From the NCBI GenBank assembly GCA_036381125.1, contig DASVDK010000090.1, positions 1-39,967 of the forward strand: a stretch of 39,967 nucleotides of DNA, in the 5' to 3' direction. Shown one piece after another: positions 22,910-31,439 of the stretch. A program made the position numbers and the translations under genes. The stretch comes from DASVDK01 sp036381125 [NCBI: Thermodesulfobacteriota bacterium]. GTDB lineage: Bacteria; DASVDK01. The notes beneath the pieces were generated by a model that was not told where the DNA came from, did not search any database, and saw nothing but the letters and a program-made list of their open reading frames with translations. How positions within the stretch are numbered: position 1 is the stretch's first letter; the number at the start of each line of letters is the position of its first letter.

Positions 22910-23975
22910 GGGCGACTCCGTTCCGGCCGGCCCGCTTGACGGTGTACATGGCGCGATCGGCCGCGCGAAGGAGTTCCATCTTCTCCCGCGCGTCGTCGGG
23001 GAAGGCGGCCACGCCGAAGGAGGCCGTGATGCGCAGGCCGAGGCCCTCCTCCTGGAGGAAGCTCGTCCGCTCGATGGCCGAGCGGATCCGCTCGGCCGCG
23101 AGGACGGCGCTCTCCTTCGGCGTCTCGGGCAGGACGACCAGGAACTCGTCGCCGCCGTAGCGCACCGCCACGTCGACCTTCCGGATCGTCCTCAGCACGA
23201 TCTCGGCCACCTCCCGCAGGATCTTCGTGCCGGCGAGGTGGTCGTTGAGGTCGTTGACGCTCTTGAAGTGGTCGAGGTCGAAGAAGATGAGCGCGATCGT
23301 GGAGCCGTACTGTCGCGCGCGGGCCAGCTCGTAGTCCAGGAAGCGGTGCAGGTGGCGGACGTTGAAGAGCCGCGTGGCGTCGTCCTGGATCGTCAGCTCT
23401 TCGAGCTTCCGGTGGATGCGCGCGTTCTCGATGGCGATGGCCGCGAAGTCGGCGAGCGTGGTGAGGACGAGCATGGCGGTGTCGTCCTCGAGCGCGAGGC
23501 CGAGCGACGACTCCGTCGGCGGCCCCTTGCGGTCGCCGCTCGGGAAGTGGTTGATCAACTCGATCACGCCGAGCACCCGCCCGCGCGCCTTGAGCGGCAC
23601 GCAGATGATCGACTCGGTCCGGAAGCCCGACAGGCTGTCGACCCGCTTCGAGAAGCGCGGATCGAGCGACACGTCGGGGATGACGAGCGGCTCCCCGTTG
23701 GCCGCCACCCAGCCGGCCACCCCTTCGCCGACCTTGAGGGTGATCCCCTTGAGCCCCTCGCTGCCCGGTCCCACCGCGATGACGAACGACAGCTCGCGCC
23801 CCTCGTCGTCCACGAGCAGCAGCGACCAGTTTTCGGGCCTGAGGTGCTCGCTGATCTTCGTCATGATGAGGCGCAGGACCTCGTCGAGGTCGAGCGTCGA
23901 GGTGAGCGCCTTGCCGATCTCGTTGATGGAGGCGAGTTCGGGCAGGCGCGGGGGCGCTACGGGGGGGACCGACAT
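22902..23975 (-). CDS. GAF-GGDEF diguanylate cyclase
   Basis: A 357-residue protein with an N-terminal GAF sensor (about 15-185; 'LRPENWSLLLVDDEG', 'VGEGVAGWVAANGEPLVIPD', 'IICVPLKARGRVLGVIELIN') and a C-terminal GGDEF domain with an intact active site, 'RYGGDEFLVV' (G274-F278), and an inhibitory RxxD at 265-268, five residues before it. It should make cyclic-di-GMP and be feedback-inhibited. No membrane segment or signal: cytosolic. The ATG at 23975 has no ribosome site; another ATG five codons upstream (23990) is possible. Divergent from the PPSR-type gene. Confidence 0.9.
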   Translation of the reverse strand: MSVPPVAPPRLPELASINEIGKALTSTLDLDEVLRLIMTKISEHLRPENWSLLLVDDEGRELSFVIAVGPGSEGLKGITLKVGEGVAGWVAANGEPLVIPDVSLDPRFSKRVDSLSGFRTESIICVPLKARGRVLGVIELINHFPSGDRKGPPTESSLGLALEDDTAMLVLTTLADFAAIAIENARIHRKLEELTIQDDATRLFNVRHLHRFLDYELARARQYGSTIALIFFDLDHFKSVNDLNDHLAGTKILREVAEIVLRTIRKVDVAVRYGGDEFLVVLPETPKESAVLAAERIRSAIERTSFLQEEGLGLRITASFGVAAFPDDAREKMELLRAADRAMYTVKRAGRNGVARA

Positions 23976-24038
23976 GGCGCAATCATACATAATGGGAACC
24001 CAAATGCGCGTCAAGATTGGCCCGAAGGGGGTGAAGGC

Positions 24039-24902
24039 GTGCCGCGGAGCGGAGCCGGCGGCGGCTTGCGCCGGGTGATCGTGGTCGCAGACGGATTCGG
24101 CGAGGCGCCGACCGGCCTGGTGCAGGACGCCCTGCGGACGCTGGAAGGGGAGCACCCGGCCGTCCGGACCTGGGGGTACGTTCGCGAGGAGATCGACCTC
24201 GACGCCATCGTCGAGAGCGCCCGGGCGGACGGCAAGCGGGCGCGCGCCGGGGTGCTGGTCGTGGCGCTGGCCGATCCGGCTCGCCGCACCGCCCTCCTCG
24301 CCCGCGCCGAGCAGGCGGGCGTGGAGGCGATCGACCTGATCGGCCCTCTGGCCCAACGGCTCTCCGACGCCTTCGACCTCGTGCCCCGCGTCGAGGGACC
24401 GGCCGCTCCCCAGCTCGATCCCGACTATTTCCGCCGCCTCGACGCCATCGACTTCACGGTCAAGCACGACGATGGTCAGGGCCTCGGCACCCTGTCGAAG
24501 GCCGAGGTGGTGCTGGTCGGGCCCTCGCGGACCTCGAAGACGCCGACCAGCGTCTACATGGCGACGCGCGGCTGGAAGGTGGCGAACGTCCCCTACGTGA
24601 TCGGCGTCGAGCCGCCGGCCGAGCTCTTGCGACTGCCGCAGTCGCGCGTTTGCGGCCTCACCATCGCGCCCGGGTCGCTCCTCGAGCGGCGGCTGAACCG
24701 GCTCGAGCGGATGGGGGTCGAGCACGACCCGACCTACGCCGACCCGAGGCGGGTCACCCAGGAAGTCATGACGTGCCGGGCGTTCTGCCAGCGGCAGGGG
24801 TGGAAGCTCGTGGACGTGACCGGCAAGGGGGTGGAGGAGGTGGCCCAGGAGGTCCTCGCGGTCCTGGGCAAGCTCGGCCCCGGCGTCTCGCCGGTCGCCT
24901 GA
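24039..24902 (+). CDS. ppsR: PPSR-family bifunctional kinase/pyrophosphorylase (DUF299)
   Basis: A 287-residue protein starting at GTG 24039. 'RRVIVVADGFGEAPTGLVQD' at the N-terminus, 'FTVKHDDGQGLGTLSKAEVV' in the middle and the P-loop 'GPSRTSKTPTSVYMA' (from 161) are diagnostic for PPSR/PDRP proteins. They use ADP to phosphorylate, and phosphate to dephosphorylate, a threonine of PEP synthetase (PpsA) or pyruvate phosphate dikinase, switching gluconeogenic flux. The target gene is not in this window. The KDPG-aldolase-like gene follows after 13 bases, which ties it to pyruvate metabolism. AAGGGGG lies upstream of the GTG. Confidence 0.92.
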   Translation: MPRSGAGGGLRRVIVVADGFGEAPTGLVQDALRTLEGEHPAVRTWGYVREEIDLDAIVESARADGKRARAGVLVVALADPARRTALLARAEQAGVEAIDLIGPLAQRLSDAFDLVPRVEGPAAPQLDPDYFRRLDAIDFTVKHDDGQGLGTLSKAEVVLVGPSRTSKTPTSVYMATRGWKVANVPYVIGVEPPAELLRLPQSRVCGLTIAPGSLLERRLNRLERMGVEHDPTYADPRRVTQEVMTCRAFCQRQGWKLVDVTGKGVEEVAQEVLAVLGKLGPGVSPVA

Positions 24903-24915
24903 GAGGGAAGGGACG

Positions 24916-25611
24916 ATGACGGCTGAGGAGCTGGGAGTCCTCCTGCTCAACACGCTCTGGGAGGCGCCGGTCCTCGGGGTGATCCGGCACGTGCCGCGGG
25001 CGCGTCTCGCGACGGTCGCCGCCGGCCTCGTCGCCGGCGGCGTCCGGGCGATCGAGGTCACCTGCAACACCGCGGGGGCCTTCGAGATGCTCGAGTGGCT
25101 GTCCGCTCGCTACGGCGACCGGCTGCTCGTCGGCGCCGGCACGGTGCTCGGCAGGACCGACGCCCGCGAGGCGAAGGCGCGTGGAGCGCGGTTCCTGGTG
25201 TCGCCGGGCGCCGGCGACGAGGTGATGGACGCGGCCGACGACCTCGGCATCCCGATCGTGCCGGGCGCCATGACGCCGACCGAGATCCTCCGGGCGTACG
25301 CCCGCCGGGCGCCCCTGGTCCGGGTGTTCCCGGCGTCGGCGGTCGGGCCGGTCTTCTTCCAGGCGCTGCGGGAGCCGATGCCCGACGTCCCGCTCGTGGC
25401 GGCGGGCGGCGTGACGCGGGAGAACGCCCGCGCCTTCGTCGAGGCCGGCGCCGTGGCGGTGACCTGCGGGCGGGCGCTGCTGCCGCCCGACCCCGCCGCC
25501 GGGGAGGAGGCGATTGCCGCGCACGTGGCCGCGCTCCTGGCCGCGGCCAGGGTCGGCGCGGCGCGGCCCACCGATGGCGGGCCGGGTGCGATGCCCCCCG
25601 CTTCGCTCTGA
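24916..25611 (+). CDS. KDPG/KHG aldolase-like protein lacking the Schiff-base lysine
   Basis: A 231-residue TIM-barrel protein. 'GVRAIEVTCNTAGAFEML', 'LLVGAGTVLGRTDA', 'ARFLVSPG', 'IPIVPGAMTPTEI', 'VRVFPASAVGP' and 'PLVAAGGVTRENA' follow the 2-keto-3-deoxy-6-phosphogluconate aldolase pattern closely. In Eda the motif is E-V-T-L-R and the Schiff-base lysine is in K-x-F-P-A. Here the arginine is N51 and the lysine position is R136 ('LVRVFPA'). Class I aldolase chemistry is therefore unlikely; it may bind a keto acid or do another reaction. GAGGGAAGGA precedes the ATG. It is co-oriented with the PPSR gene and probably co-transcribed. Confidence 0.8.
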   Translation: MTAEELGVLLLNTLWEAPVLGVIRHVPRARLATVAAGLVAGGVRAIEVTCNTAGAFEMLEWLSARYGDRLLVGAGTVLGRTDAREAKARGARFLVSPGAGDEVMDAADDLGIPIVPGAMTPTEILRAYARRAPLVRVFPASAVGPVFFQALREPMPDVPLVAAGGVTRENARAFVEAGAVAVTCGRALLPPDPAAGEEAIAAHVAALLAAARVGAARPTDGGPGAMPPASL

Positions 25612-25641
25612 CAGAGGCCTTCCGCTACGCTCGTGCGCCGC

Positions 25642-25686
25642 GCGCCGGCGGGGCGCCACCCCCGCTCGGCGGGGGGCCCCCGGCGC
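25642..25686. terminator. Nested GC-rich hairpin between convergent genes
   Basis: An outer arm GCGCCGG (25642-25648) pairs with CCGGCGC (25680-25686), and an inner CCCCCGC (25659-25665), loop TCG, GCGGGGG (25669-25675) is perfect. It lies 30 bases after the aldolase-like stop, in the 141-base gap before the convergent hydrolase gene. No T-tract follows, so it is only a candidate terminator. Confidence 0.4.
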
Positions 25687-25752
25687 ACCCACCGGCGCGA
25701 CCGCAGCCGGCGCGGCGTAGTCGGTACGAGCAGCCGAGCCGCTGCGGCGTTC

Positions 25753-26520
25753 CTAGCGCAGGTGCCGCTCGAGGAAGCCGACGATCTCGGGCCAGGCCTC
25801 GAAGGCCGCCGCCTCGCGGTAGGTCGGCCGGTAGTCCGCCAGGAAGGCGTGCCCGGCGTTGCGGTACGTCTTCAGCGTCGCCGGCTTCGACGCCCGCTCG
25901 AGTCGCTCGCGCAGGCGGGCCGCGTCGTCGGGCGACGGGTTCTGGTCCTCCTCGCCGAAGACGGCCAGCAGCGGACACGACAGCCGGTCGACCAGGTCGA
26001 TGACCGGCGTCGGCCTGGCCGGCGTCGTGACGGCGTCGGGCGTCGCGCGCGTGATGTAGCCGCCCCAGCAGTCCACGGCCGCGTCGAGCCGGGTCGTGCT
26101 GCAGGCGAAGAGCAGCGTCTGGCGACCGCCCGAGCAGAAGCCGATGCAGCCGACCTTCCCGGTCGCGTCCGGGAGGCCGCGCAGGTACGCCGCGGCCGCC
26201 TCGAGGTCGCGGACGACCTGCGCGTCCGGCAGCGCGAACATCTTCTCCATCACCGACGGCCGGTCGTCCGGGTTGGGCCCGCCGGTGCGCGAGTAGAGGT
26301 CCGGCGCGAGCGCCGTGAACCCGACGTTGGCGAAGCGGCGAGCCAGGTCCTTGATGTGCTCGACGAGGCCGAACGCCTCGTGGAGCACGATGAGGCCGGG
26401 GTATCGTCCCGACTCGCTCGGCCGGGCGAGGTAGGCCTGGATGGTGTCGCCGCCGCTCGTGAACCGCGTCGTCTCCGTTCGGACCCGCGTGGGGTCGGTC
26501 ACCGCGCCTGGTACACGCAC
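25753..26520 (-). CDS. Dienelactone hydrolase family protein
   Basis: A 255-residue alpha/beta hydrolase. The DLH signature is visible: E48 in 'LIVLHEAFGL', nucleophile C129 in 'VGCIGFCSGGRQT', acid D192 in 'VFGEEDQNPSP' and H223 in 'YRNAGHAFLADYRP'. Carboxymethylenebutenolidases of this type open dienelactone in chlorocatechol breakdown, but most chromosomal homologues have unknown ester or lactone substrates. GTG 26520 is chosen because AAGGAGG (26528-26534) lies 7 bases upstream. Cytosolic, single gene. Confidence 0.9.
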   Translation of the reverse strand: MRVPGAVTDPTRVRTETTRFTSGGDTIQAYLARPSESGRYPGLIVLHEAFGLVEHIKDLARRFANVGFTALAPDLYSRTGGPNPDDRPSVMEKMFALPDAQVVRDLEAAAAYLRGLPDATGKVGCIGFCSGGRQTLLFACSTTRLDAAVDCWGGYITRATPDAVTTPARPTPVIDLVDRLSCPLLAVFGEEDQNPSPDDAARLRERLERASKPATLKTYRNAGHAFLADYRPTYREAAAFEAWPEIVGFLERHLR

Positions 26521-26612
26521 CGTCCGTCCTCCTTGGCGTCAGGGTTGGTCACGTTCGACGATCCTACATCTTAGCCGGCGGCATCGAGGCGCCTCGTCCA
26601 ATCGGCCTCCAT

Positions 26613-26665
26613 GGGGTCGGACCCCACCGTTTTTGCCCGTCCGGAACACGGCAAGGCCCGACCCC
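26613..26665. repeat. Dispersed GGGGTCGG...CCGACCCC hairpin element, copy 1
   Basis: A 53-base element with GGGGTCGG (26613-26620) at one end and CCGACCCC (26658-26665) at the other, perfectly complementary over 8 bases. The middle is partly paired. It lies 7 bases after the stop of the second chromate-transporter half. A similar element follows the superoxide dismutase gene at 36732-36788. Confidence 0.6.
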
Positions 26666-26671
26666 GGCGCC

Positions 26672-27235
26672 CTAGAGCAGCGCGAGGAACCGCACCAGGC
26701 CCCACCAGGCAACCCCCATGGCGAAGAGGAGCGTGAAGGGGCCGAGCCAGCCGCGGCTGTAGGCGAGCATCGCGCCGGCGGTGAGCGGGATGGCGAGGAT
26801 GCGGGCCGCGTCGGCGTGGGGACCGGCGGACGTCGACTCGGACCACCAGAGCCTCGCCGCCGATGCGCCGATCAGGCCGAGGACCACGGGGCGCATGGCG
26901 AGTTCGGCCCGGTGGATCCACGCGATGTTGCGGAAGCGCCGGTAGACCCCGTATACGAGGGCCATGATGAGCGCCGGGCAGAGGTAGACGCCGATGAAGG
27001 TGGCGGCGAACCCGGGCCAGCCGGCCACCAGGTAGCCGATGAGCGGCAGCATGGCCGAGTTGGGTCCCGGGAGGAACTGCGAGAAGACGTACGCCTGGAC
27101 GAACTGGTCGTGCGTCACCCACGCGTGCTCGTCCACGGCCTGCCGTTCCACCTGAGGCAGGACGCCGAAGAGCCCGCCGAAGGCGAGCACGCTCACCCGA
27201 AAGAACGTCCAGAAGAGGTCGAGCAGGACCGTCAC
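26672..27235 (-). CDS. chrA: Chromate transporter, second half-size CHR subunit
   Basis: A 187-residue membrane protein of one CHR domain: 'FFRVSVLAFGGLFGVLPQVE', 'WVTHDQFVQAYVFSQFLPGP', 'GWPGFAATFIGVYLCPALIM'. The 'FGG' and 'LPGPN' motifs are those of the chromate ion transporter family. GTG 27235 overlaps the stop of the first half (GTGA). Short-chain CHR proteins work as pairs with opposite topology, giving the equivalent of full-length ChrA; the anion moved may be chromate or sulfate. About five to six membrane helices are visible. Confidence 0.88.
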   Translation of the reverse strand: MTVLLDLFWTFFRVSVLAFGGLFGVLPQVERQAVDEHAWVTHDQFVQAYVFSQFLPGPNSAMLPLIGYLVAGWPGFAATFIGVYLCPALIMALVYGVYRRFRNIAWIHRAELAMRPVVLGLIGASAARLWWSESTSAGPHADAARILAIPLTAGAMLAYSRGWLGPFTLLFAMGVAWWGLVRFLALL

Positions 27236-27807
27236 GCGCGCGTCTCGACGAGGATCTCGACGACGAGGCCCACCGCGACGCCGCCGCCGATGAGCCAGGG
27301 CAGCGGGGTGCCGAGCGACGAGGCTAGGGCGACCAGGGCGGCCACGCCGAGCCGCCAGAGGAGCGGGTCGTGGAGCCCCTGGGGGCGGATCGGCGTGGCG
27401 GCGGCGAGCCCCCGGGCCATCCGCCCGACGAAGACGAGGAAGAGGACGGCGCTGCCGAGGGCGAAGCCCTGGAAGAGGTCGCGGAGGGCCGGATGGTCGA
27501 ACGGCACGACCGTGAAGAGGAGCGCGGCGAGGAGCGACCCGGGCAGGCAGAGGCCCAGCACGCCGACGATCGCGCCCGGCACGCCGGCGAAGCGGACGCC
27601 GAGGTGCGCGACGAGGTTCACGATGTTCGGCCCCGGCAGCGCCTGGGCGAGCGTCAGCGTCTCGTAGAACTCCTCGTCGGTCAACCACGCCCGTTCGCGC
27701 ACGACGAGGTCCTGGTACATCAGGGCGCGCCCCGAGCCTCCGAAGCTGAGGCCCCCGATGCGAAGATTGGCGATCGCCCACTCGGCGAGGGTCGGACCGG
27801 CGGCCAC
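27232..27807 (-). CDS. chrA: Chromate transporter, first half-size CHR subunit
   Basis: A 191-residue membrane protein with a CHR domain: 'NLRIGGLSFGGSGRALMYQD', 'LTDEEFYETLTLAQALPGPN', 'AIVGVLGLCLPGSLLAALLF'. It resembles the second half but is clearly diverged, as expected for the N- and C-domain equivalents of long-chain ChrA. GTG 27807 has an AAGGGGGGG tract upstream and lies 10 bases after the HAD stop. The open frame further back enters the HAD gene region and is not used. Confidence 0.85.
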   Translation of the reverse strand: MAAGPTLAEWAIANLRIGGLSFGGSGRALMYQDLVVRERAWLTDEEFYETLTLAQALPGPNIVNLVAHLGVRFAGVPGAIVGVLGLCLPGSLLAALLFTVVPFDHPALRDLFQGFALGSAVLFLVFVGRMARGLAAATPIRPQGLHDPLLWRLGVAALVALASSLGTPLPWLIGGGVAVGLVVEILVETRA

Positions 27808-27817
27808 CGTCCCCCCC

Positions 27818-28600
27818 TTACAGCCCGGCCACGAGCGCCGGGAGGTCGGCGAGGCGCACGAGGGTCGCATCGGGGGCCGGCGCCTCGCGGCCGTCCGGCC
27901 AGCGATGCGGCGGCAACGCCCAGGCGGCCCACTCGGGCGACCGCGCCGGCGTGAAGTGCACGACCCGCAGGCCGGCGTTCCGCCCGCCGAGGACGTCGAG
28001 GACCGGGTCGTCGCCCACGTGCACGACCTCTCGGGGCGCGAGCCCGCCGAGGTCGCCGAGCGTCCGCTCGAAGATCGCCGCGCCCGGCTTGGACGCCTCG
28101 ACCTCGTCGGAGAAGGTCAGCACGTCGAAGTGCCGGAGGAGGTCGGCGCGGTCGAGCACGCGGCGAAGCGACCGGCCCGGCGAGCGCCCGGTGTTCGAGA
28201 CGAGGGCCACGCGATAGCCGGCCGCCTTGAGGGCCGGCAGCAGGGCCTGCGCGCCGTCGACGAGCCGGGGCGGGATGTCGACGATCACGTCGGCGTAGTG
28301 CGCCACGACCGCCTCGAACGCGTCGGGCGGGAGCGCGGCCGGCAGCGCCGGGTCGAGGCACTCGAGGAGGGTGGCCACCTGCCGGTGGATCGGCAGGTCG
28401 AGGTGCTGCGCCTGCACCGCCTGCATGGTGCGACCGCAGGCCGAGTAGGCCACCTCGAGGGCGCTCCGCTCGACGGGGTGGCCCGCGTCGGCCAGCGTGG
28501 CGAGGATTCCCTCGAAGCGGCGTGCGGTCCGCACGGCCTCCATCTCGGGCGTGTCCCAGAGGAGCGTGTTCCAGAGGTCGAGGCAGACGGCTCGGATCAT
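27818..28600 (-). CDS. HAD-superfamily hydrolase (haloacid-dehalogenase-like, subfamily IA)
   Basis: A 260-residue protein with the HAD motifs in order: nucleophile D8 in 'CLDLWNTLLWD', 'VALVSNTGRSPG', 'EVEASKPGAAIF' with the catalytic lysine, and 'VVHVGDDPVLDVLGG'. The second aspartate of DxD is W10, as in dehalogenase-like members rather than classical phosphatases. The helical cap lies between motifs 1 and 2. The substrate is unknown. ATG 28600 overlaps the NFACT stop (ATGA), and the chromate-transporter pair follows closely, so this forms one operon with rqcH. Confidence 0.88.
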   Translation of the reverse strand: MIRAVCLDLWNTLLWDTPEMEAVRTARRFEGILATLADAGHPVERSALEVAYSACGRTMQAVQAQHLDLPIHRQVATLLECLDPALPAALPPDAFEAVVAHYADVIVDIPPRLVDGAQALLPALKAAGYRVALVSNTGRSPGRSLRRVLDRADLLRHFDVLTFSDEVEASKPGAAIFERTLGDLGGLAPREVVHVGDDPVLDVLGGRNAGLRVVHFTPARSPEWAAWALPPHRWPDGREAPAPDATLVRLADLPALVAGL

Positions 28601-30432
28601 GGCGCGGGGATTGTAGCGAGCCGCGCGATCAACGCCGGATCGGGCGCGACGACGACGCTGCGGTGGCCGCCGCCGAGCGTGACGAGGCCCGGACGGGCGC
28701 CCCGCGGCTTCCTGACCGCCGAGGCGGGCGCGACGTGGACCGACACCTTGCCGGCCGCGCGAGCCTTGCTGTAGTACGCGGCGACGGCCGCGGCCTCGAG
28801 GACGCTCCGCTCGGGGATCTCGCCGCGGCCGGCGCGCCGTATGAGCACGTGGGCGCCCGGGTAGCCGTCGGCGTGCAGCCAGAGGTCGTCGGGACGGGCC
28901 AGGCGCGTCGAGACGTAGTCGTTCGAGACGTTGGTCTTGCCGGCGACGACCTCGTAGCCGTCGGACGTTCGGAAGCGCCTCACCGGCGGCTCGGCGCTCG
29001 CACGCCCCGGACGGCCGGCCTGCGCTCCGGCCCCTGCGCGGGGCCCCCGCGGAGCCTTCGGTTCCGTGGGGTGCGCGTGGCGGGCGGTCGCTCTCCCCGG
29101 GCCCCGGCCGCCGGCGGCCGGCGGGGACGCGAGCGGCGACTGTTCCTCGATCTCCGCCTCGATCGCGTCGAGGTCGTCGGCCGAGTCGGCGGCGTCGAGG
29201 GTGAAGAGCGTCGCGTCGAGCCAGGCCAGCTCGGCCTCGGTGTCGGCGCGCCGGGCGGCCACGGCGTCGGCGCCGCGCTCCGCCTTGCGAGCCCGCGCGT
29301 AGAGCGCCTCGATGTTGGCCTGCGGGTCGAGGGCGGGGTCGAGCGGGACGGTGATCTCGCGCCCCTCGGGGTCGAAGAGGTCGACGACCCGCGCCTCCCG
29401 CTGCCCGCGGGCCAGGCGGTGACGCTGCGCGGCGAGGAGGTCGGCCAGGCGGCGCGCCGCGCTCGCCGCCTCCAGGTTCGCGCGGTCCCGATCGAGCGCC
29501 GCCAGCCGCCGGACGAGCCGATCGCGCGCCTTGAGGAGGCGGGCCCGCAGCGGGGCGGCCCGCCGGGCGAGCCGCTCCTCCGGCGATGCGGCCCAGCGCT
29601 CGACGGCGGCCGAGGGAGAGGCGAACCGCTCCGTCTCGACGTCGGGCGCCCCCTCGAGGTGGGCGAGAGGCGCCATCGCGAGCAGCGGCGCCGCCCCCTG
29701 GCGCCGGTAGACGCGCGGTTCGAACCGCCCCTCGGCCAGGCGCGCCGCCAGCGCCTCGGCGGCCGCCGCCAGGCGGGCGGGGTTGCCGGCCGCCGCAGCC
29801 GCCAGGTGCGCGACGAGCGCCGGCGTGACGCCGGCCACCGTCCGGCCGAGCGGCGCCGGGTCGGTCTCGCCGCGCGCCCGGAGCGCGGCGACGGCCTGCG
29901 GCAGCTCGGCGAACGGGCGCCTCGAGCCGGGCGGCGGCGGGACGTAGGGCGTGCCCGGCGCGAGCGTGCGGCCGCCGGCCGCCGCGGTGCGCCGCAGCGC
30001 CTCCCGCACCCGCCCGTCCGCTCCCACCGCGACCACCTGCGCCTGGGCGCCGAGGAGTTCGACGACCAGGTCGAGCCGCTCTCCGTCGTCGCCGGGGCGC
30101 GCGAGCCGGAGCGTCACGACGCGGTCCGCCTCGGCGTGCCGCACCTCGAGGAGCCGCATCCCCCGGGTGTGCGCCCGCAGGAAGGCGGCGAAGCGAGGAG
30201 GACCGCCGTGGGGCGGAGGCAGCTCGCGGAGGGCGGAGGCGGCGAGCGCGGTCAGGTGGAGCCGCGGGGCGTCGGGCTCGGCCGAGACGACGAGGCGCCG
30301 CTCGCCCCGGCCCCCGGCCCACCACTCGAGGACCAGCGTCTCCGGCGCGGTCTGCACGACCCGGGAGAGAATCGCCCCCCGCACGGCCTCGTCGACCTCC
30401 CGGGCGACCGCGACGACGGCGAGGAGGTCCAT
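28597..30432 (-). CDS. rqcH: NFACT family protein RqcH/Rqc2 (ribosome quality control)
   Basis: A 611-residue protein: NFACT-N domain with the D103-R104 motif ('EADRVVTLRL'), a helix-hairpin-helix region (about 180-260), a charged coiled coil (about 290-420) and the C-terminal NFACT-R/DUF814 domain ('SDGYEVVAGKTNVSNDYVST', 'LARPDDLWLHADGYPGAHVL', 'VHVAPASAVRKPRG'). RqcH binds stalled large ribosomal subunits and adds alanine tails to nascent chains. A low-complexity Arg/Ala/Gly/Pro linker (about 440-490) separates coil and NFACT-R. It is divergent from minC and heads an operon with the HAD gene. Confidence 0.92.
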   Translation of the reverse strand: MDLLAVVAVAREVDEAVRGAILSRVVQTAPETLVLEWWAGGRGERRLVVSAEPDAPRLHLTALAASALRELPPPHGGPPRFAAFLRAHTRGMRLLEVRHAEADRVVTLRLARPGDDGERLDLVVELLGAQAQVVAVGADGRVREALRRTAAAGGRTLAPGTPYVPPPPGSRRPFAELPQAVAALRARGETDPAPLGRTVAGVTPALVAHLAAAAAGNPARLAAAAEALAARLAEGRFEPRVYRRQGAAPLLAMAPLAHLEGAPDVETERFASPSAAVERWAASPEERLARRAAPLRARLLKARDRLVRRLAALDRDRANLEAASAARRLADLLAAQRHRLARGQREARVVDLFDPEGREITVPLDPALDPQANIEALYARARKAERGADAVAARRADTEAELAWLDATLFTLDAADSADDLDAIEAEIEEQSPLASPPAAGGRGPGRATARHAHPTEPKAPRGPRAGAGAQAGRPGRASAEPPVRRFRTSDGYEVVAGKTNVSNDYVSTRLARPDDLWLHADGYPGAHVLIRRAGRGEIPERSVLEAAAVAAYYSKARAAGKVSVHVAPASAVRKPRGARPGLVTLGGGHRSVVVAPDPALIARLATIPAP

Positions 30433-30493
30433 GGCCGCATGCTAGCTCGGCCCCTCGCGCGGCCGGAAACTTCGAGGATCACCTCGCTCCTCC

Positions 30494-30523
30494 TTGACGG
30501 CGCGCGAGACGGGACCGTATAGT
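30494..30523 (+). promoter_or_regulatory. Sigma-70 type promoter of minCDE
   Basis: TTGACG (30494-30499), an 18-base spacer and TATAGT (30518-30523) form one of the best -35/-10 pairs in the window, pointing at minC, whose start codon lies about 46 bases downstream of the -10 box. Confidence 0.65.
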
Positions 30524-30569
30524 ACCGGCCAACTCCGAGCCCACCCAACGCGGTCACGGAAGGGCGCTC

Positions 30570-31415
30570 TTGCAGATCGATCTCCCGAAGCTCGACAAGC
30601 GAGTCGTCATCAAGGGCTACCGCACCGGCATCGGCATCTTCTTCGACGAGGACGGACCCTTCGCCGACCTGCTCGTCGACCTCGCGCAAAGCCTCGAGCG
30701 GTCGAACGCGTTCTTCAACGGGGCCCCGGTCACGCTCCACATCGGGCGCCGGGAACTCGGCTCGCGCGACTTCATGGCGCTGCGCGACCTCCTGGTCGAG
30801 CGGCACCGGCTCATGATCGCGCAGGTGCACGCCGACCTGCCCGGGACCCGAACGGCGGCGGAGCGGCTCGGGCTCAAGGTCAGCGGGACGCCGGGAGGGT
30901 ACCGTGCGGCCGACGCCGCCCCGGCGCCGGGCGGCCCGGAGGTGCGGGTCGTGCCGGGGGGGCGCGACCTCGCCCGCCAGGTGGAGCCGCCGCGCGAGCC
31001 GGCGGCCAGGGGCGAGCCGGCGCGATCGGCCGAGCGCGCGGAGCCGAGCGGGGGCGCGAGCCCGGTCGCCGACACCCTCACGGTGCGCCAGACCCTGCGC
31101 AGCGGGCAGCGCATCGAGTTCCCGGGCCACGTCCTGGTCCTCGGGGACGTCAACTCCGGGGCGGAGATCGTGGCGGGGGGCGACATCGTGGTCTTCGGGG
31201 CGCTCCGCGGCCTCGCGCACGCCGGGGCCTCCGGCGATCGGACCGCGGTCATCGTGGCGCTCGGCATCCAGCCGCCCCAGCTGCGGATCGGCCCGGTCAT
31301 CTCCCGGGGGAGCGAGAGCCCGGCCCGGCGCGACGCCAGGGAACCCCAGACGCCGGAGATCGCCCGCGTGGAGGGCGACACGATCGTGGTGGAGGCCTTC
31401 CGCGGCCGCCTCTAG
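30570..31415 (+). CDS. minC: Septum site-determining protein MinC
   Basis: A 281-residue protein. The N-terminal domain (1-105) carries 'VVIKGYRTGIGIFFDEDGPF' and 'LRDLLVERHRLMIAQVHADL'. A long Ala/Pro/Arg-rich linker (about 110-165) follows, then the C-terminal beta-helix ('TLRSGQRIEFPGHVLVLGDV', 'NSGAEIVAGGDIVVFGALRG'). MinC blocks FtsZ assembly at the poles when recruited by MinD. The start is TTG 30570 with GGAAGGG 5 bases upstream; no ATG fits. First gene of a complete minCDE operon. Confidence 0.94.
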   Translation: MQIDLPKLDKRVVIKGYRTGIGIFFDEDGPFADLLVDLAQSLERSNAFFNGAPVTLHIGRRELGSRDFMALRDLLVERHRLMIAQVHADLPGTRTAAERLGLKVSGTPGGYRAADAAPAPGGPEVRVVPGGRDLARQVEPPREPAARGEPARSAERAEPSGGASPVADTLTVRQTLRSGQRIEFPGHVLVLGDVNSGAEIVAGGDIVVFGALRGLAHAGASGDRTAVIVALGIQPPQLRIGPVISRGSESPARRDAREPQTPEIARVEGDTIVVEAFRGRL

Positions 31416-31439
31416 GCGCCGCGAGGGGAAGGAGATTCG

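Noticed and set aside
26672-27807. A single frameshifted chrA gene
   Set aside because: Both halves have their own start, a GTGA overlap and full CHR domains, as in known short-chain CHR pairs, so no frameshift is needed.
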